DNA of 64,000 bases from Hofstenia miamia (lineage: Eukaryota; Xenacoelomorpha; Acoela; Hofsteniidae), in contig CABFPE010000501.1 in NCBI GenBank assembly GCA_900660155.1, forward strand, positions 128,979-192,978, written 5' to 3'. This document shows, one piece after another, positions 11,005 to 21,344 of this stretch. The number at the start of each line of letters is the position of its first letter. Position 1 is the stretch's first letter. A program made the translations under genes and the position numbers. The notes under the pieces were generated by a model. It ran no database searches. It had not been told where the DNA came from and was given only the letters and a program-made list of their open reading frames with translations.

Positions 11005-14000
11005 TGTACGCTGTGCATTACAATATTTGAGTCTACAAACCAACGCTGGTAGTCATTTTACAAATGAACTTGAATTCAAAAAATAATAATCTTTCACTTG
11101 ATATGGAAATCTTTTCTGTACATCATTATTTTTTATTTCCAAATTTATTAACAGGCTAGTTACTGTGTTATTTTAATTTATGCCTTGCAAACAAAGAAAT
11201 TATTATCCCATGAGTTATTAATATGGGAGTTTTAATATTTTTTCGAAAAAGTGACTGAATTTGTTATCTAATTATTTTGATCAACTTACGAAATAAGTTT
11301 GACCAAGTTTACAGACAAATAACCATCGTATTACTTCTTGGCTTAGCTATTTTATAGTTGTGGAAAGATTAGAACATTCTGTCGAGCATAACATTTGGGT
11401 GCTCATCTTTGTTAGTACGCTTTTTGCGCAGGGTTTTTAGTGTTTTTTTAGTTGTGATGAAAATGAAAACTTTGTTGTAAAGAAAGAGACTGGTATTTTA
11501 TTAATAGTTTTCATTTAATTGTAAGTGATAAGATGTTCGTGCAAATTCGTTATTTCATTTTTTGCAAATCATAGTTTTTCCAAACGAGACTGAATAGATG
11601 AAACATTGTTTCACCTCTTAGTGAAGTACACCCGATCGGCAAAATTACTAAGTACTAGGTTCGTAGATAACCAACGCGTTTTGCATGTATCACTTTTTGC
11701 CATTGCTCTTTACCAGTACTTACTTTAGAAAATGGCGTTAAATATTATTTACCATCTTTTTCCATTTTCCTTATTATTTACCCCCAGCAATTGGCAAATT
11801 CAGTTTTTTAGATTTAGACATTGTAAATAATGCATTTGTAAAAAATTCAATATTTCTGCCTAAAAAATCTTTCTGTATACTGCGTTCAAAATTGCCGCTA
11901 AATAGTTACTTTTTATTTTTTATGTTCACTTCAATGATTTAATAAGCTGTATATTTACATTGATTTCAATACTTAGATAGCGATTGTATAAATATATTTG
12001 GCCGCATCTTGGATCTTAGAAATGAGTTAAATAATCAAGAGCACAGTATTGCCTTTGTTGGTGAGTACACATTGTCATCTCATTTTTGTGAAAAGTGTTT
12101 TAGGAGAAAACAACTCCGCACTCGGTGCACTTCTCATGCTACGCTTCGTTGGATTCACTGTTAAGTACTTCGACGCACTATCATCACAATTGTTAGATCA
12201 TGGATTTATTCTATCAAAGTTACAAACCAAGCGATTGTTTCTCATCGAAAAATTTAGAATTGCTCGAAGGGTATTGATTGATTTTTTTTACTTTTTTAAA
12301 ATTATTTAGATATTTTGTCACATTACAGTATAAAAATACCAAGTTTTAAATAGAATTGTTGACTTTACCTCAAAACTGAATGGGGCAGGCAGATTTTAGA
12401 GTATGTTTATGTAAAATTAACACACCTTTTTGGTTGACTTCAAATTAGATTAGTTTCTATTAACACTCCATGCACTCATGCAGTAGTGATTTCTGTACAG
12501 CAAATATAACAAGTGTGGATCCAGTAATTTTACGGGGCTTGTTAAAGTAAAGCTTTAGGATGATGAATAAACTTTTGGATGTGTACAGTGTTTCTTAATA
12601 CTAACATCTACATCAAAAAATCCCTAGGTCTTCTCAGATTGAAAATAACTATTTGGGTACAAAAATTCGAACTATGAAATCATTCAAAAAAAAATTCTGC
12701 AGGCATTGGCACATTATTGTGATGTCGTGCTATGAACCACAAATCCAAAATTTCTTCTTAGATACCGACATTAGTGTGCACATTTCATAATAAGGTCTTT
12801 GTCACAGTAGTCTTTTATTTGAGGTCTTATTTCATGACTTCAAGAAATTGAGTGGTTGCATTCACCTTGTAGAAATCAGTAGCAGCTATTAAATGTGCAA
12901 TTTCTCGGGCTATGTGCCTACCACAATTGCCTTATAAACAGTCATCAATCATTCCCGCAAATTCAAAAATAAAATAAAATGGTGTTGTCAGTCCTTTGCA
13001 ACCGAAATATTGAATGGCTGGCCTACCACCTCTTTCCACCTTGGATCCGCACTTGATTAATGAAGGGTGGCCTTGTTTTAATCAAAGCCTATCAATACAG
13101 CTGTATTTTGATTTTGCACTTTGATATTTCCAATTTCTCATAAATATCGGTAGTAGAAATGGTGTAGTTCTAGATGTGCATGTAAAAGGATTGAATGCGA
13201 GATAAAATTTATTGTTTAATTTCGTTTTATTTCGAATCTGAAGACTGAGTTGAAGAGTAACGCGCATGTGGATTTCTATTATTGTCTATTTTTTCAGATC
13301 GGTGTTCTTGCAGGTACATTGACCGTTCGAAAGTATGGTGAGGCATGTGAAAGAGCTCGTACCTTGATTAAGCAATCTGGCAAGCGATGCTACACATTTG
13401 TAATTGGGGAGTTGACAGAAGCAAAGTTGGGAAATTTTCCTACTGTTGACGCATACGTGTTGATTGCATGTCCAGAGAGGACTTTGATTGGTTGGCCAGA
13501 AGGTTCTTATCAACCTGTGGGATCACTTGCTGACTTGGAGGTAAAATTTCAAATGTTTAAAAATAACTTTTTACATTTTAATGTGATCCACAATTGCTTG
13601 CCTTTAATAATAATAATGATAATAATAATGAAGCTGTGAGATGCAAGATAATAATGTGGGCAGGTAGCCCAGTTGGTAGAGACGCAGATTGGTAAGCTGA
13701 GGTTAAGCAACTGTGATCGTGGTTAGCAAACTGGATGACTTAGCTCACAGGGTAGGAAGCACTCTAAAGCCTTGGTTGGCAACTTCCTAGGACAAGGGCA
13801 GTCCAAAATGAAAGCTCATGGGGCAGGAAGGTCTCTTAAGCCTTGGTTGGCAACTTTCTAGGAGAATGTGAGTCCAAAATCAAACACAATAAATCACTGA
13901 TGAGAAGTCATGATAGAGCAAAGGCCTTCAGTCTCCGGCAGGCCTTCAATGGTCAGAGGGTTCTAAGAATCTCCGGACAACAGGCGGACTCCACAATCGG

Positions 14001-17000
14001 GAGTGTGGACTCGAGAAGTGGCAGTATAGGATCCACACAGACCAATGGACAACGGCACAAATGGACAGATGAGCAGAACAGGACAGCATTGGAGTGTTTC
14101 AGAAGAAGCAAGCCAGATGAGATGGGTTACAGGAAGAGAATGTTGGAAGAATGGAGGAAGGCATGAACAGGATTAGAAGTTACAGAGCAGGGGCTTGCAG
14201 GACAAGTGCGAAAGTTACAGTTGGATGAGAGTAAAGGGAAAAAGAGAGTTTAACAGACTAAGAAAAGGGAAGATGAAGTGATAGACGTTGAGGCAGAAGT
14301 GGCGCAAGCATCAGAACTAGTGGACGATCAAGGAAAAGATGAAGGAAGAAATAGGTGAGAGAACTAGGTTGCCAGTTCCAAGAGGAGTTAAGAAAAGCAA
14401 GCTAGCAGTAGAGACAGCAAAGGTCAATAAAGTGTTGGAGAGGATAGATGCTAGGAGTGTCACAGAAGTAAATAGCTTAGTGTATGCAGGCGCATGGGAA
14501 GTGCTGAAGAATGTAGGCATGGACATGAAGAAGAAAAGGCAACAAGAAGATAAGGGAGACAGAAAGCCAGCATGGGAAAGAAGAATTGAGAATAAAGTGG
14601 CAAAGATTAGGCAGCAAATAGGGAAGATCAGGACAAGTAAGGCGGTGCAGGGTAGGTAAAGGGAAGACAATAGAAACTGCAAGAGAAGAGCTAAAGCAGA
14701 GATTACTTGCAGAAGCTGAGAAACTAAGAAAATATAGGGCAAGAGCAAAGCAAGAGACATGAAGTTTGAGGCCCAAGAAGGAAGATTCTACAAAGGAATA
14801 GATGCAGGAGAAAAGGCTACAGCTAGAGGAGGCAAGGATGCAGTAAGGTTCTGGGAGAATATTTGGGGAAGTGAGTGACCAGAGATAAAGAGTAAGCAGA
14901 TGCAGAAGGAGTTCACTCAAGAAGAAGAAGTAATCACAACTGTAACGCTGAAGAAGGCTCTAAAGAAGATGAAGAATTTAATGCTACAAGTGTGAATTAT
15001 TAGAATCTACAATAACCCTGTTTTCGACGGAATACATTAAATATGAAGAATTGTTCGTATAGCGTGGATCATGACTGTGAATTGTGTCCATAGTCAATTA
15101 GTAGATGACACAGAAGGAAAATCTGCAGTACTTTCAACCCTGATGTGCTTAAGTATGAAAACCTCCTCAGAATAGGTCACCTCTTTAAATTTTAAAAACC
15201 ATTTAAAATATACTATATTCGAGTAGTTATAAAATACAAATGACATTGTTAAATTAGTAAAGACTCATTTGGCTTGTCAACAGGTACAAGCTAAAACAAC
15301 ATGTCACGCGATTAACAATAATTTATTAAAACCGAACTAACAAACTACACCAAGACTTTCTTTTGAGATTTAAAATTGAATCAACTTAATTGAGGTAGAC
15401 CATTTTATGAGAGGATCTGCCAGTTGGATCTTGAGATGAAACCAGTGGACTTCATGAGCAAATTCGTCAGAAAACATCTTTTTTGCTGCACTAAAATCTA
15501 TTCTCAGTTATCTTTCAAGAACTAATTTTGTGGAATATTGAAAAGCTGCTTGCTATCCACTAATGATACTATTGGCACCAATGCCCCAGTAAAAAATTTA
15601 AAAGCTTGAGCGACATAGATAGCGTAATCCAACCCCTTTAAAAGTGATAGCGTTTCTGCAGTCAGGGTACTACCCTAATCCTGCGCGACTGCCAAGCGAT
15701 TGGATTCATTTCATTTACTGTACATAACACAAAATCACCTTGAGATTCTCCATTGGGTAAATTTTTAAAACTGGTGGCTGTATATAAAACAAATTTCAAT
15801 TTTGTAATGTCACCAACTTTAACTTAAAACAATTTTCATACATTAGTTTTTAAGCAATTTTATTTGTGGTAAGAGCACTATAAACAGTTGCTGACTTTCT
15901 ATCACTTGCAATACTATTACTGCTTAATGATATATCAGGTCATGTTTGACCAGCTATCCATTGTAATTGGCCAAATATACACCTAAAACCTCAGGTTTCA
16001 GACTTTGTAAGTACTCTTGATTTATCAATTGTTGAATTTTCTAGACTAATAAGCTTCAATTGTTTTATGTAATTTTTTTGAAGCATATAAATTAAATTTT
16101 CCTCTGATTTGATTTTGATACCTAGGTAACACATTAAAGAGCTTGATTCGGAACCGACTTTAAATTTTTTCTAACAGAGTTCATAAAATTACGACAACCA
16201 TTCCAAAATAAATCATCAACATGAATAACAATAAAACCTAATAATTCATCATTATTTCTCCAAATAAATAGTGCAGTTACCAATGGACACATTTCCCCAC
16301 CTAGACTTAAGAATAACTCTTTAATTCTTTCATACCATAGTTTTGAGACATCACTTAAACCGTATACACATTTCTTCAACAAGTTTCCCATAGCAATTGG
16401 CTTCTACAGGTAAAATTAGAAATACTTCCCGTTCCATGCATTTTGATGGAATGCAGTTACAGATATCCATTGTATTAGGAATCCATTGTTTAAATACAAC
16501 TAGGTTAACTAAAAGTTTTGAAATTTCTTTGCTACATACAGGTGATTCTTTTTCATAAGAATCTCCTCAAAACCCCTGGAAACTAACCTTGCTTTAGGTT
16601 TATACGCACTTATAACAGCTGGTTTACCTTGATCACTAGCTTCGATAAAAACATCATTTTTAATCCAATTCTGAATTTCGGCTGTCTTAGCACCACTAAA
16701 GTCAGTCTTTGTTTGAACATCACTATCATTTGGAACATGCCACCATTTTTCAACATCACTTGTCCAAATTCATCTTTGAAATTTGATGATTGCCTGTAAT
16801 GAACATTAAAATATTTTTAGATTTGTCACTAGCCTTTCCTCTTCTATCTAAAACATCTGCATCATATGTTACACCTATCAAATCACGATGATTACATGTA
16901 AATTTCACTTTTATATTTGCTTTAGGCAAAATAGAGGAAGTCATAATACTGATATCATCTCTGCTGTTCTTGATTTGGGAAACATTCTTATTCATTAAAG

Positions 17001-20000
17001 AACTAGCACTCCTTGATGCCTTTTCATAAGCAAAAGCATCACTATTATCTGCAACGGAAAATTCATTATCGGCTGTGTTTCTTGAAGTGGTTGGAAATGA
17101 ATTTCATTTTCATCATCTGTGTCTTCATCAAAATCGTTATGTATTCTCATCGACAACGTACTTTTGATTGAATCTAAAAAACTAGGAACATTATTTCCAT
17201 TGTCGTCCCTATTAACCTGCTCATTTTCTTGAGAAACTTTAGAAACATGACTTTTGCTAACCTTAATAATAGAACCACTCTCTGCTACCATATAAATTTT
17301 AAAAACCACAAAAATAAACTATATTCGATTTAAATTACATAATTGTTGTTAAGTTAGTAAAGCACCATTTGGCTTGTCAACAGGTACAAGTTAAAACGAC
17401 ACCTCACGCGATTAACAATAATTACTTAAGACAGAACTAACAACATCTTTATTTGAAATGTTATGGTCAGGATATGGAGTTTGAATGCACTCATCTGGCG
17501 ATATTGCTTCTGACTGAAGATTGCAAGTCTATCAGCTGTTTCAGGTTCAAGTAACAACTTAGCTCCCGAGTTCGATTCATACTAACTCCGAAATCAAATA
17601 CCATCCAAGTATCAGACAGAGGATCATCAGCAAGAGCAGTGATGTCAACAGTTCGATTTTATTGAAACTACGTAGCGGTTAACGTTTACAGATTATCTAT
17701 CAGTGAACTAATATAAATTACCACATTTAATTTTTTTCAACGGAATTAAATTTCATTAAATCTTTATACACTATAAAAATATAAAAGTGTAATTACAAAT
17801 TATCAATCTTGGTTACGAATTAACTTTACAGTAATTATACCTTGGTTACCAATCAAAATTACTCATAATAAAATGCGAGAAAAAAGAGGGGACAAAGTTC
17901 GGGGTGAAGAGACATCAATCCATTGATTCCAGAATGCAGGTGGCGTTGCCTCTTTGAATGGCCAGTCCGAGAGGTTGTCGCAGATACACGAAGACCATAG
18001 CCTTTCCATTCTTCGATATAATGAGAAAGATATTTCAGAAACAACCATGTTGACTCGCCAATGCCGCCAAGAGTCTCCACTGAAACCTGTTCAATGTGTT
18101 TCTTTGATATTTGCTACAGATGAACCTGGTTGCTTTCCATGGGAAACGTGAGACTGCGCAAGCCTATGTACGCATGTGAAATCCCAAGCAAGGGAACAGC
18201 ACGGTGCCAGGGTAACATAGTTACTCCATCAGGACGCCGACCATCGTAAGCAGACCTGTAGGTTATAGCGTTGAGGAAATTGCTGCACTGTCGAAGGATT
18301 CTCTAATAACGTGGTTTCTGAGCTGTTGGCAAGTGAATCTTGACTTGATCTTCTTGCATACAAGAGCATGATTACCTAGCTGATTTGTTTCAATGCCACA
18401 TACACATTTGTGTACAAGAGAAGACGGGGGCACCAATGCAAAACATGCAGCTTGTTCAAAATTGCTCATTTGTCATTGCCAGGCCTAATGCGCTCGAAGG
18501 GAGAACATTGAGCCAATCACCAGATCCTGGAGTAGAACATCCCAAGATTATGGTTTTTTCATGGTCGTGAGTGTTGTCGACTATCTGCTGCTGTCTGTGA
18601 CTGAAAATTAAATTAATCCGCTTTTTCCGACGCGGACATTCGAGCAGTAAATGTGATTCGGTCTGTATCAGATCTTTTAAGTGTTGCAAGGCAGAGTCCA
18701 TGTGAGAAGGAACACAATTGGGACCAACAGAGATTGAACAAAGTCACTTGTGGCAATCGTCGAAGATGTCTAAGCATTGATTGCCAGATCACTGCGAGTA
18801 TGGATACCAAACCCTCCCAATTTTATGGCGAGCGATCCTGATCCCATGCTTCATCGATCAAAGCCACGTTTGTGATCTCCTGAAAGGCGTTCTGAATGAT
18901 AGTAATTTTCTTTGTAGTGTAGTTGTATCTTAAATATGATTATTTCCTTACACGTTTTTTATTTCACAAGCGTCATGGTTCCCACCAATCAAATTTAATT
19001 AAAAAACAAAATGTATGGTTTCTAATTAACTTTGTTAATATTTGAAATATTGTGGAAAATTTTAAATATTCTATATATTTATAAGTGCTATAGCAAACTA
19101 AATTGTGATTAATGATGTTACTTAAATCAGTGTTAATTTCTTCCCCCATGCAAAATGTCACTTTTCGAAACACATGTAACTAAAATCACGAAGTTTAAAA
19201 ATAGTTTAAACTAGAAAAGCACTCGGAGAGCGCAGACCTCCGCCACGCAGTTTGTGTCCCCCGGATCAGCACCAAAATTTAATGGATTCCTCCTTGGGAG
19301 GAGACGTACCTCTGGTGAAAATTTGAGGTGAATCCATTTATTACTTTTTTCTTAAAATTGCTAACAGATAGCCAAACAAACCAACGCTACCAAAAACATA
19401 ACCTCCTTGGCGGAGGTAAAAATTCATTAAAGTTGTCCAACATTCCGATATAGTGTAATTTCATGTGTGAATGTTTACAAACAAGATAGTTTTATTTTCA
19501 TCAATGTGAAATATTAATTATTAGTTATTTTTAAGTGACTGTTGTCCCACTGCTTTGGTGCAAAGCTTTTTTTATTTTAGTATTGCAAACTTCGAAGTTT
19601 CAATTGAGATTGCTTCGTCCAATGATCTCTCCTGACATTTTAATCAATCTGTGTTGATATTGAGTTTGCCACAATTATCACCGACTGTGAGAGCTGTTGT
19701 ATTTGTTTGAGGCACGTGAGTAGTAATGAATACACCGGTTGTATATATGCAGTTTTCTCAAAGTGATTATTTTTTAATAACTTTTTACACTTTTTGATAA
19801 GAAAAATTTGATTAAAAACATATAGGTACATAGTTTAAATTGGGTATAATTGAATAATTATTTATATGGGTATGACTGTAGTGTTTTTTACCCCTGGCTG
19901 TAACAGCCTGAATTTCTAAAAAAACGCCTTTTTCAGAATCAATAGAAAAGTGTAAAAAGTTATTAAAAAATGATCACTTTGAGAAAACTGCATATATACA

Positions 20001-20396
20001 ACCGGTGTATTCATTACTACTCACGTGCCATTGCAGTGGATTCGGAATGAATTAGTTCTTTTTAAGGAGTTTTGCTTAATAAATTTGCTGTTTCATTGTA
20101 ATCAATTTTGAAATTGATATGCATTTCATCAAATATACCTTTAGATAGCGTGTGGTGCTGATTGGACGTCTGGTGGATTCGACTTGGATTATTGCTCTCT
20201 CCTGTCCAGACCTCTCCCCACTTCTGAACCAATAGACTTTGATGAATGCGATGATGACGTGGATGACGAAAGATGGTCAGGAATGCAATTCCGTCCTTGT
20301 GGCGATCAGACTTTTACCGAAAACTCAGTTTCAGATATTCAACCTGGTCTTGATGGTGTTCCTACAGAATATTATTCTGCGAAGCTTTACCCTTAA
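8623..20396 (+). CDS. DPH2: DPH2, diphthamide biosynthesis subunit 2 (eight coding exons)
   Basis: Exons joined in phase: 8623-8682, 8785-8928, 8972-9195, 9263-9411, 11977-12060, 12104-12270, 13298-13540, 20145-20396; 440 residues, TAA at 20394. In this family Dph2 pairs with Dph1, and the iron-sulfur heterodimer moves the 3-amino-3-carboxypropyl group of S-adenosylmethionine to a histidine of elongation factor 2, the first diphthamide step, in the cytosol. Visible family motifs are '[12 protein letters not shown]' (Cys88, Cys89), 'IIHFGHSCF' (Cys110), '[16 protein letters not shown]', '[15 protein letters not shown]', '[13 protein letters not shown]', '[20 protein letters not shown]' and 'VLIACPE' (Cys334). 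Cys residues at these positions hold the cluster in characterised Dph2. All splice sites are GT-AG. Length is a little under the human protein (489). Introns range from 43 nt to 6.6 kb, the largest filled with transposons. Confidence 0.93.
8785..8928 (+). CDS. DPH2: DPH2 exon 2 (residues 21-68)
   Basis: Preceded by the acceptor TATTTGTAG. It encodes '[20 protein letters not shown]' and 'RVGLQL', matching the 'yEler...rVALQFPD' region of the family, although the usual FPD after LQ is replaced by LNT here. The donor GAG/GTTTGA opens a 43-nt intron, one of the smallest in the window. Confidence 0.85.
8972..9195 (+). CDS. DPH2: DPH2 exon 3 (residues 69-143), first cysteine block
   Basis: Acceptor ATATTTAG. 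Carries '[10 protein letters not shown]' and 'IIHFGHSCF', then 'LPVLYVLP', the most diagnostic part of the protein. It ends in phase 2 at CG/GTAACT, and the split Arg codon is completed by exon 4. Confidence 0.95.
9263..9411 (+). CDS. DPH2: DPH2 exon 4 (residues 143-193)
   Basis: Acceptor CTGCTTAG, donor CAAG/GTTAAT, phase 2 to phase 1. Encodes '[20 protein letters not shown]', the middle repeat-like domain of the fold. It fits exon 5 in phase directly, across a 2.57-kb intron. Confidence 0.88.
9608..9691 (+). other. candidate cassette exon 4a of DPH2 (28 codons, in phase)
   Basis: AATTTCAG acceptor, 84 nt open in the needed phase (1 to 1), donor AAAG/GTTTTC. It would add '[16 protein letters not shown]' to the linker between the middle domain and the GR motif. 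Family spacing is already right without it, so it is left out of the main model. Confidence 0.2.
10464..10574 (+). other. candidate cassette exon 4b of DPH2 (37 codons, in phase)
   Basis: TAGTTTCAG acceptor, 111 nt open in the needed phase (1 to 1), donor TATG/GTAAAT. It would encode '[12 protein letters not shown]' and '[13 protein letters not shown]' in the same linker. No match to the family is evident, so it is left out of the main model. Confidence 0.25.
10971..11001. repeat. (TA)n microsatellite
   Basis: About 15 TA units in DPH2 intron 4. Similar runs occur at 22704-22727, 28281-28306 and on both sides of the gap at 50853. Confidence 0.95.
11977..12060 (+). CDS. DPH2: DPH2 exon 5 (residues 193-221)
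   Basis: Acceptor AATACTTAG, donor GTTG/GTGAGT (near consensus), phase 1 to 1. Encodes '[17 protein letters not shown]' and 'HSIAFV', equal to the 'FGRRFPL...LEEYGAFYVG' stretch of human DPH2. The next intron is 43 nt. Confidence 0.9.
12104..12270 (+). CDS. DPH2: DPH2 exon 6 (residues 221-276)
   Basis: Acceptor GTGTTTTAG. Encodes '[20 protein letters not shown]' and '[16 protein letters not shown]', the counterpart of the 'RRRYLVERARDA' helix. Donor AGG/GTATTG is weak but phase 0 agrees with exon 7. Confidence 0.9.
13298..13540 (+). CDS. DPH2: DPH2 exon 7 (residues 277-357), third cluster cysteine
   Basis: Acceptor TTTTTTCAG, donor GAG/GTAAAA, phase 0 to 0. Encodes '[16 protein letters not shown]', '[20 protein letters not shown]' and '[10 protein letters not shown]'. 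This is the best conserved C-terminal block of the family. Confidence 0.95.
13655..14995 (+). mobile_element. LINE 5' part (tRNA-like head, tandem repeat, ORF upstream of RT), 3' part missing
   Basis: The unit opens with TAGCCCAGTTGGTAGAG, a good match to a tRNA A box. Decayed coding pieces follow: '[20 protein letters not shown]' and '[11 protein letters not shown]' (13.84-14.17 kb), a 106-residue frame at 14339-14659 with '[14 protein letters not shown]' and '[11 protein letters not shown]', and 'FYKGIDAG' plus '[10 protein letters not shown]' near 14.78-14.87 kb. These are the usual features in front of the reverse transcriptase in a LINE group common in aquatic invertebrates (RTE-like). 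Several stops and shifts break the frame. Sequence stops before the RT domain, where a copia relic begins. Most LINE copies lose the 5' end, so this is the reverse. Confidence 0.65.
13742..13883 (+). repeat. two tandem copies of about 70 bp in the LINE leader
   Basis: Both units contain GCCTTGGTTGGCAACTT, then CTAGGA, then AGTCCAAAAT, one after the other at roughly 85 percent identity. Tandem units in a LINE 5' leader often belong to its internal promoter. Confidence 0.75.
15187..15343. repeat. direct repeat, left copy (LTR-like)
   Basis: Shares TTTTAAAAACCA, ACTATATTCGA, TTTGGCTTGTCAACAGGTAC, CACGCGATTAACAATAATT and GAACTAACAA in order with 17294-17443. Confidence 0.7.
17294..17443. repeat. 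direct repeat, right copy (LTR-like)
   Basis: Partner of 15187-15343, same words in the same order and orientation. Similarity starts slightly inside the neighbouring reading frame, so the true LTR limits are uncertain. Confidence 0.7.
17860..18830 (-). pseudogene. LINE C-terminal fragment (Cys/His motif and endonuclease-like tail)
   Basis: Reading the minus strand from 18.7 to 17.86 kb, pieces appear in order: '[20 protein letters not shown]', then '[20 protein letters not shown]', then '[17 protein letters not shown]', then a terminal stretch near 17.9 kb. The order 'W..LP...LGL', 'C.CG....G.HaL.C', 'ETLG' recurs at the C terminus of a family of non-LTR reverse transcriptases in marine invertebrates, where the tail resembles a restriction-like endonuclease. 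Frames shift at least twice and the catalytic part is not readable. The exact clade is uncertain. Confidence 0.55.
19211..19422 (+). mobile_element. SINE-like repeat in DPH2 intron 7
   Basis: A CpG-bearing block stands out from AT-rich surroundings: CACTCGGAGAGCGCAGACC, CCCCCGGATCAGCACCAAAA, GGATTCCTCCTTGGGAGGAG, and finally CATAACCTCCTTGGCGGAGG. Two short hairpins (CCTCC..GGAGG) are visible. I know similar blocks as dispersed short repeats in other invertebrates, but cannot name the family. Confidence 0.4.
19711..20029. mobile_element. 319-bp foldback element with near-perfect arms of about 88 bp
   Basis: GGCACGTGAGTAGTAATGAA at the left is repeated inverted at the right end. Pairing continues for about 88 bp with one or two mismatches (through AATAACTTTTTACACTTTT). 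The interior is AT-rich and non-coding. No target duplication was clear. It ends 115 bp before the acceptor of DPH2 exon 8, so the unspliced transcript would carry a long hairpin there. Confidence 0.88.
20145..20396 (+). CDS. DPH2: DPH2 exon 8 (residues 358-440, stop)
   Basis: Acceptor ACCTTTAG after a 6.6-kb intron. It starts '[20 protein letters not shown]', the family's 'ELE.A...W...Y..D...LL' segment, then an acidic tail '[15 protein letters not shown]', and ends with TAA at 20394. The tail is not conserved. Confidence 0.9.
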   Translation: MACGADWTSGGFDLDYCSLLSRPLPTSEPIDFDECDDDVDDERWSGMQFRPCGDQTFTENSVSDIQPGLDGVPTEYYSAKLYP

Positions 20397-21344
20397 TTCA
20401 TTGTTTTTATTAACACATAAAACATAGTTTTATGTATTGATTTATTTAATTTCAACCAGTATTCTTAAGTAACCATCACTCAGAATTTATGAACTTTAAT
20501 TGGTTTTAGCAGGTTTTAATGTGCTCTTTTATGTTAAAAATCAAATGTCTTCATTACACACAACAAGCACGGGCAACTCAGGTTAAATATTCAATAGTAT
20601 TGTCGTAACTGCATTAACAAAAACTTCGATTTTTTAAGTTTAAAAAATTTAAAAACAAATTCACCATTATATTTTTTAATGGCTGAAGAGGAAAAAGTAA
20701 TATTCTTTATGGTTGGAACATTTTATACAAACAAATATCTTCTGCGACAAATGCTGATAATTCAAAAATTGAAACAAAAGTGTTAAAAAGTGAAATGCGC
20801 AAAACAATTCTTACAGTAAATGACGTTTGAAAAATTCGTAAATATTTTGTGGTTTGGTGCTAGTAAAGCCAATTATTAGAAAGTATTTTCTGACCAAGTG
20901 TTATTGCTAATTTTGGGGTAAATTGGAAGCAAACGCAATTCCTAATTTCTTTTGTGAGATTATCCCGATTATCTAGTTTTCTTATCTATAATGGCAAGTT
21001 ATTCATGTTCTCAATTGGTTTTTGTCTTTAATTCTATTTAAATTCTATTTAACTAATACTCCTCATTTTTTATTCGATCGGGTTGGTTTTTTTATGAAAT
21101 TTCAGTTATTGTATTGGTTGTATAACTAATTTTGTAAATATCCACATTGAATTTTCAAGGATGTAAGGTGCATTTTAATTTTAGTTTCTAATGATTTGAG
21201 ATCATTTGGTTTAATGCAACGCGACTCTTGGTTTTAGTTTCAATACAAATATTTAAATGGCAATATTGGTTTCTTTATTTTATTATAGCTGAAGAAGCAG
21301 AATAATATGTATATTGGATTCAAAATGTACTTCAACCCAAAATA
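20397..21344. other. 3' flank of DPH2, AT-rich, nothing recognised
   Basis: No frame or repeat was found between the DPH2 stop and the first Tc1 copy. A poly(A) signal is not certain: AT-rich words are frequent, but no clear AATAAA with a downstream GT-rich element was chosen. Confidence 0.5.

Larger units (their letters stand above)
15187..17443 (-). mobile_element. Ty1/copia LTR element relic (fossil, broken)
   Basis: Minus-strand pieces show copia pol. The 85-residue piece at 16134-16391 has '[20 protein letters not shown]' and '[10 protein letters not shown]', the copia reverse transcriptase core. Two further pieces (16756-16995 and 16995-17309) look like the linker before RT. Imperfect direct repeats at 15187-15343 and 17294-17443 (about 80 percent alike) bracket it, with TTGTTA-like and TAACAA-like limits, and may be LTRs. 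Gag and most of the integrase are absent. It is broken in several places and old. It lies in DPH2 intron 7. Confidence 0.65.

Noticed and set aside
13286-13513. Minus-strand 75-codon frame
   Set aside because: Antisense of DPH2 exon 7.
13663-13735. A tRNA gene
   Set aside because: The A box is good, but there is no proper B box, no acceptor stem and no cloverleaf; it is a tRNA-like head of a mobile element.
14317-14920. Two minus-strand frames of 147 codons with hydrophobic composition
   Set aside because: They lie antisense to the LINE coding pieces, whose motifs are on the + strand; a purine-rich coding strand gives Leu/Ser-rich shadows.
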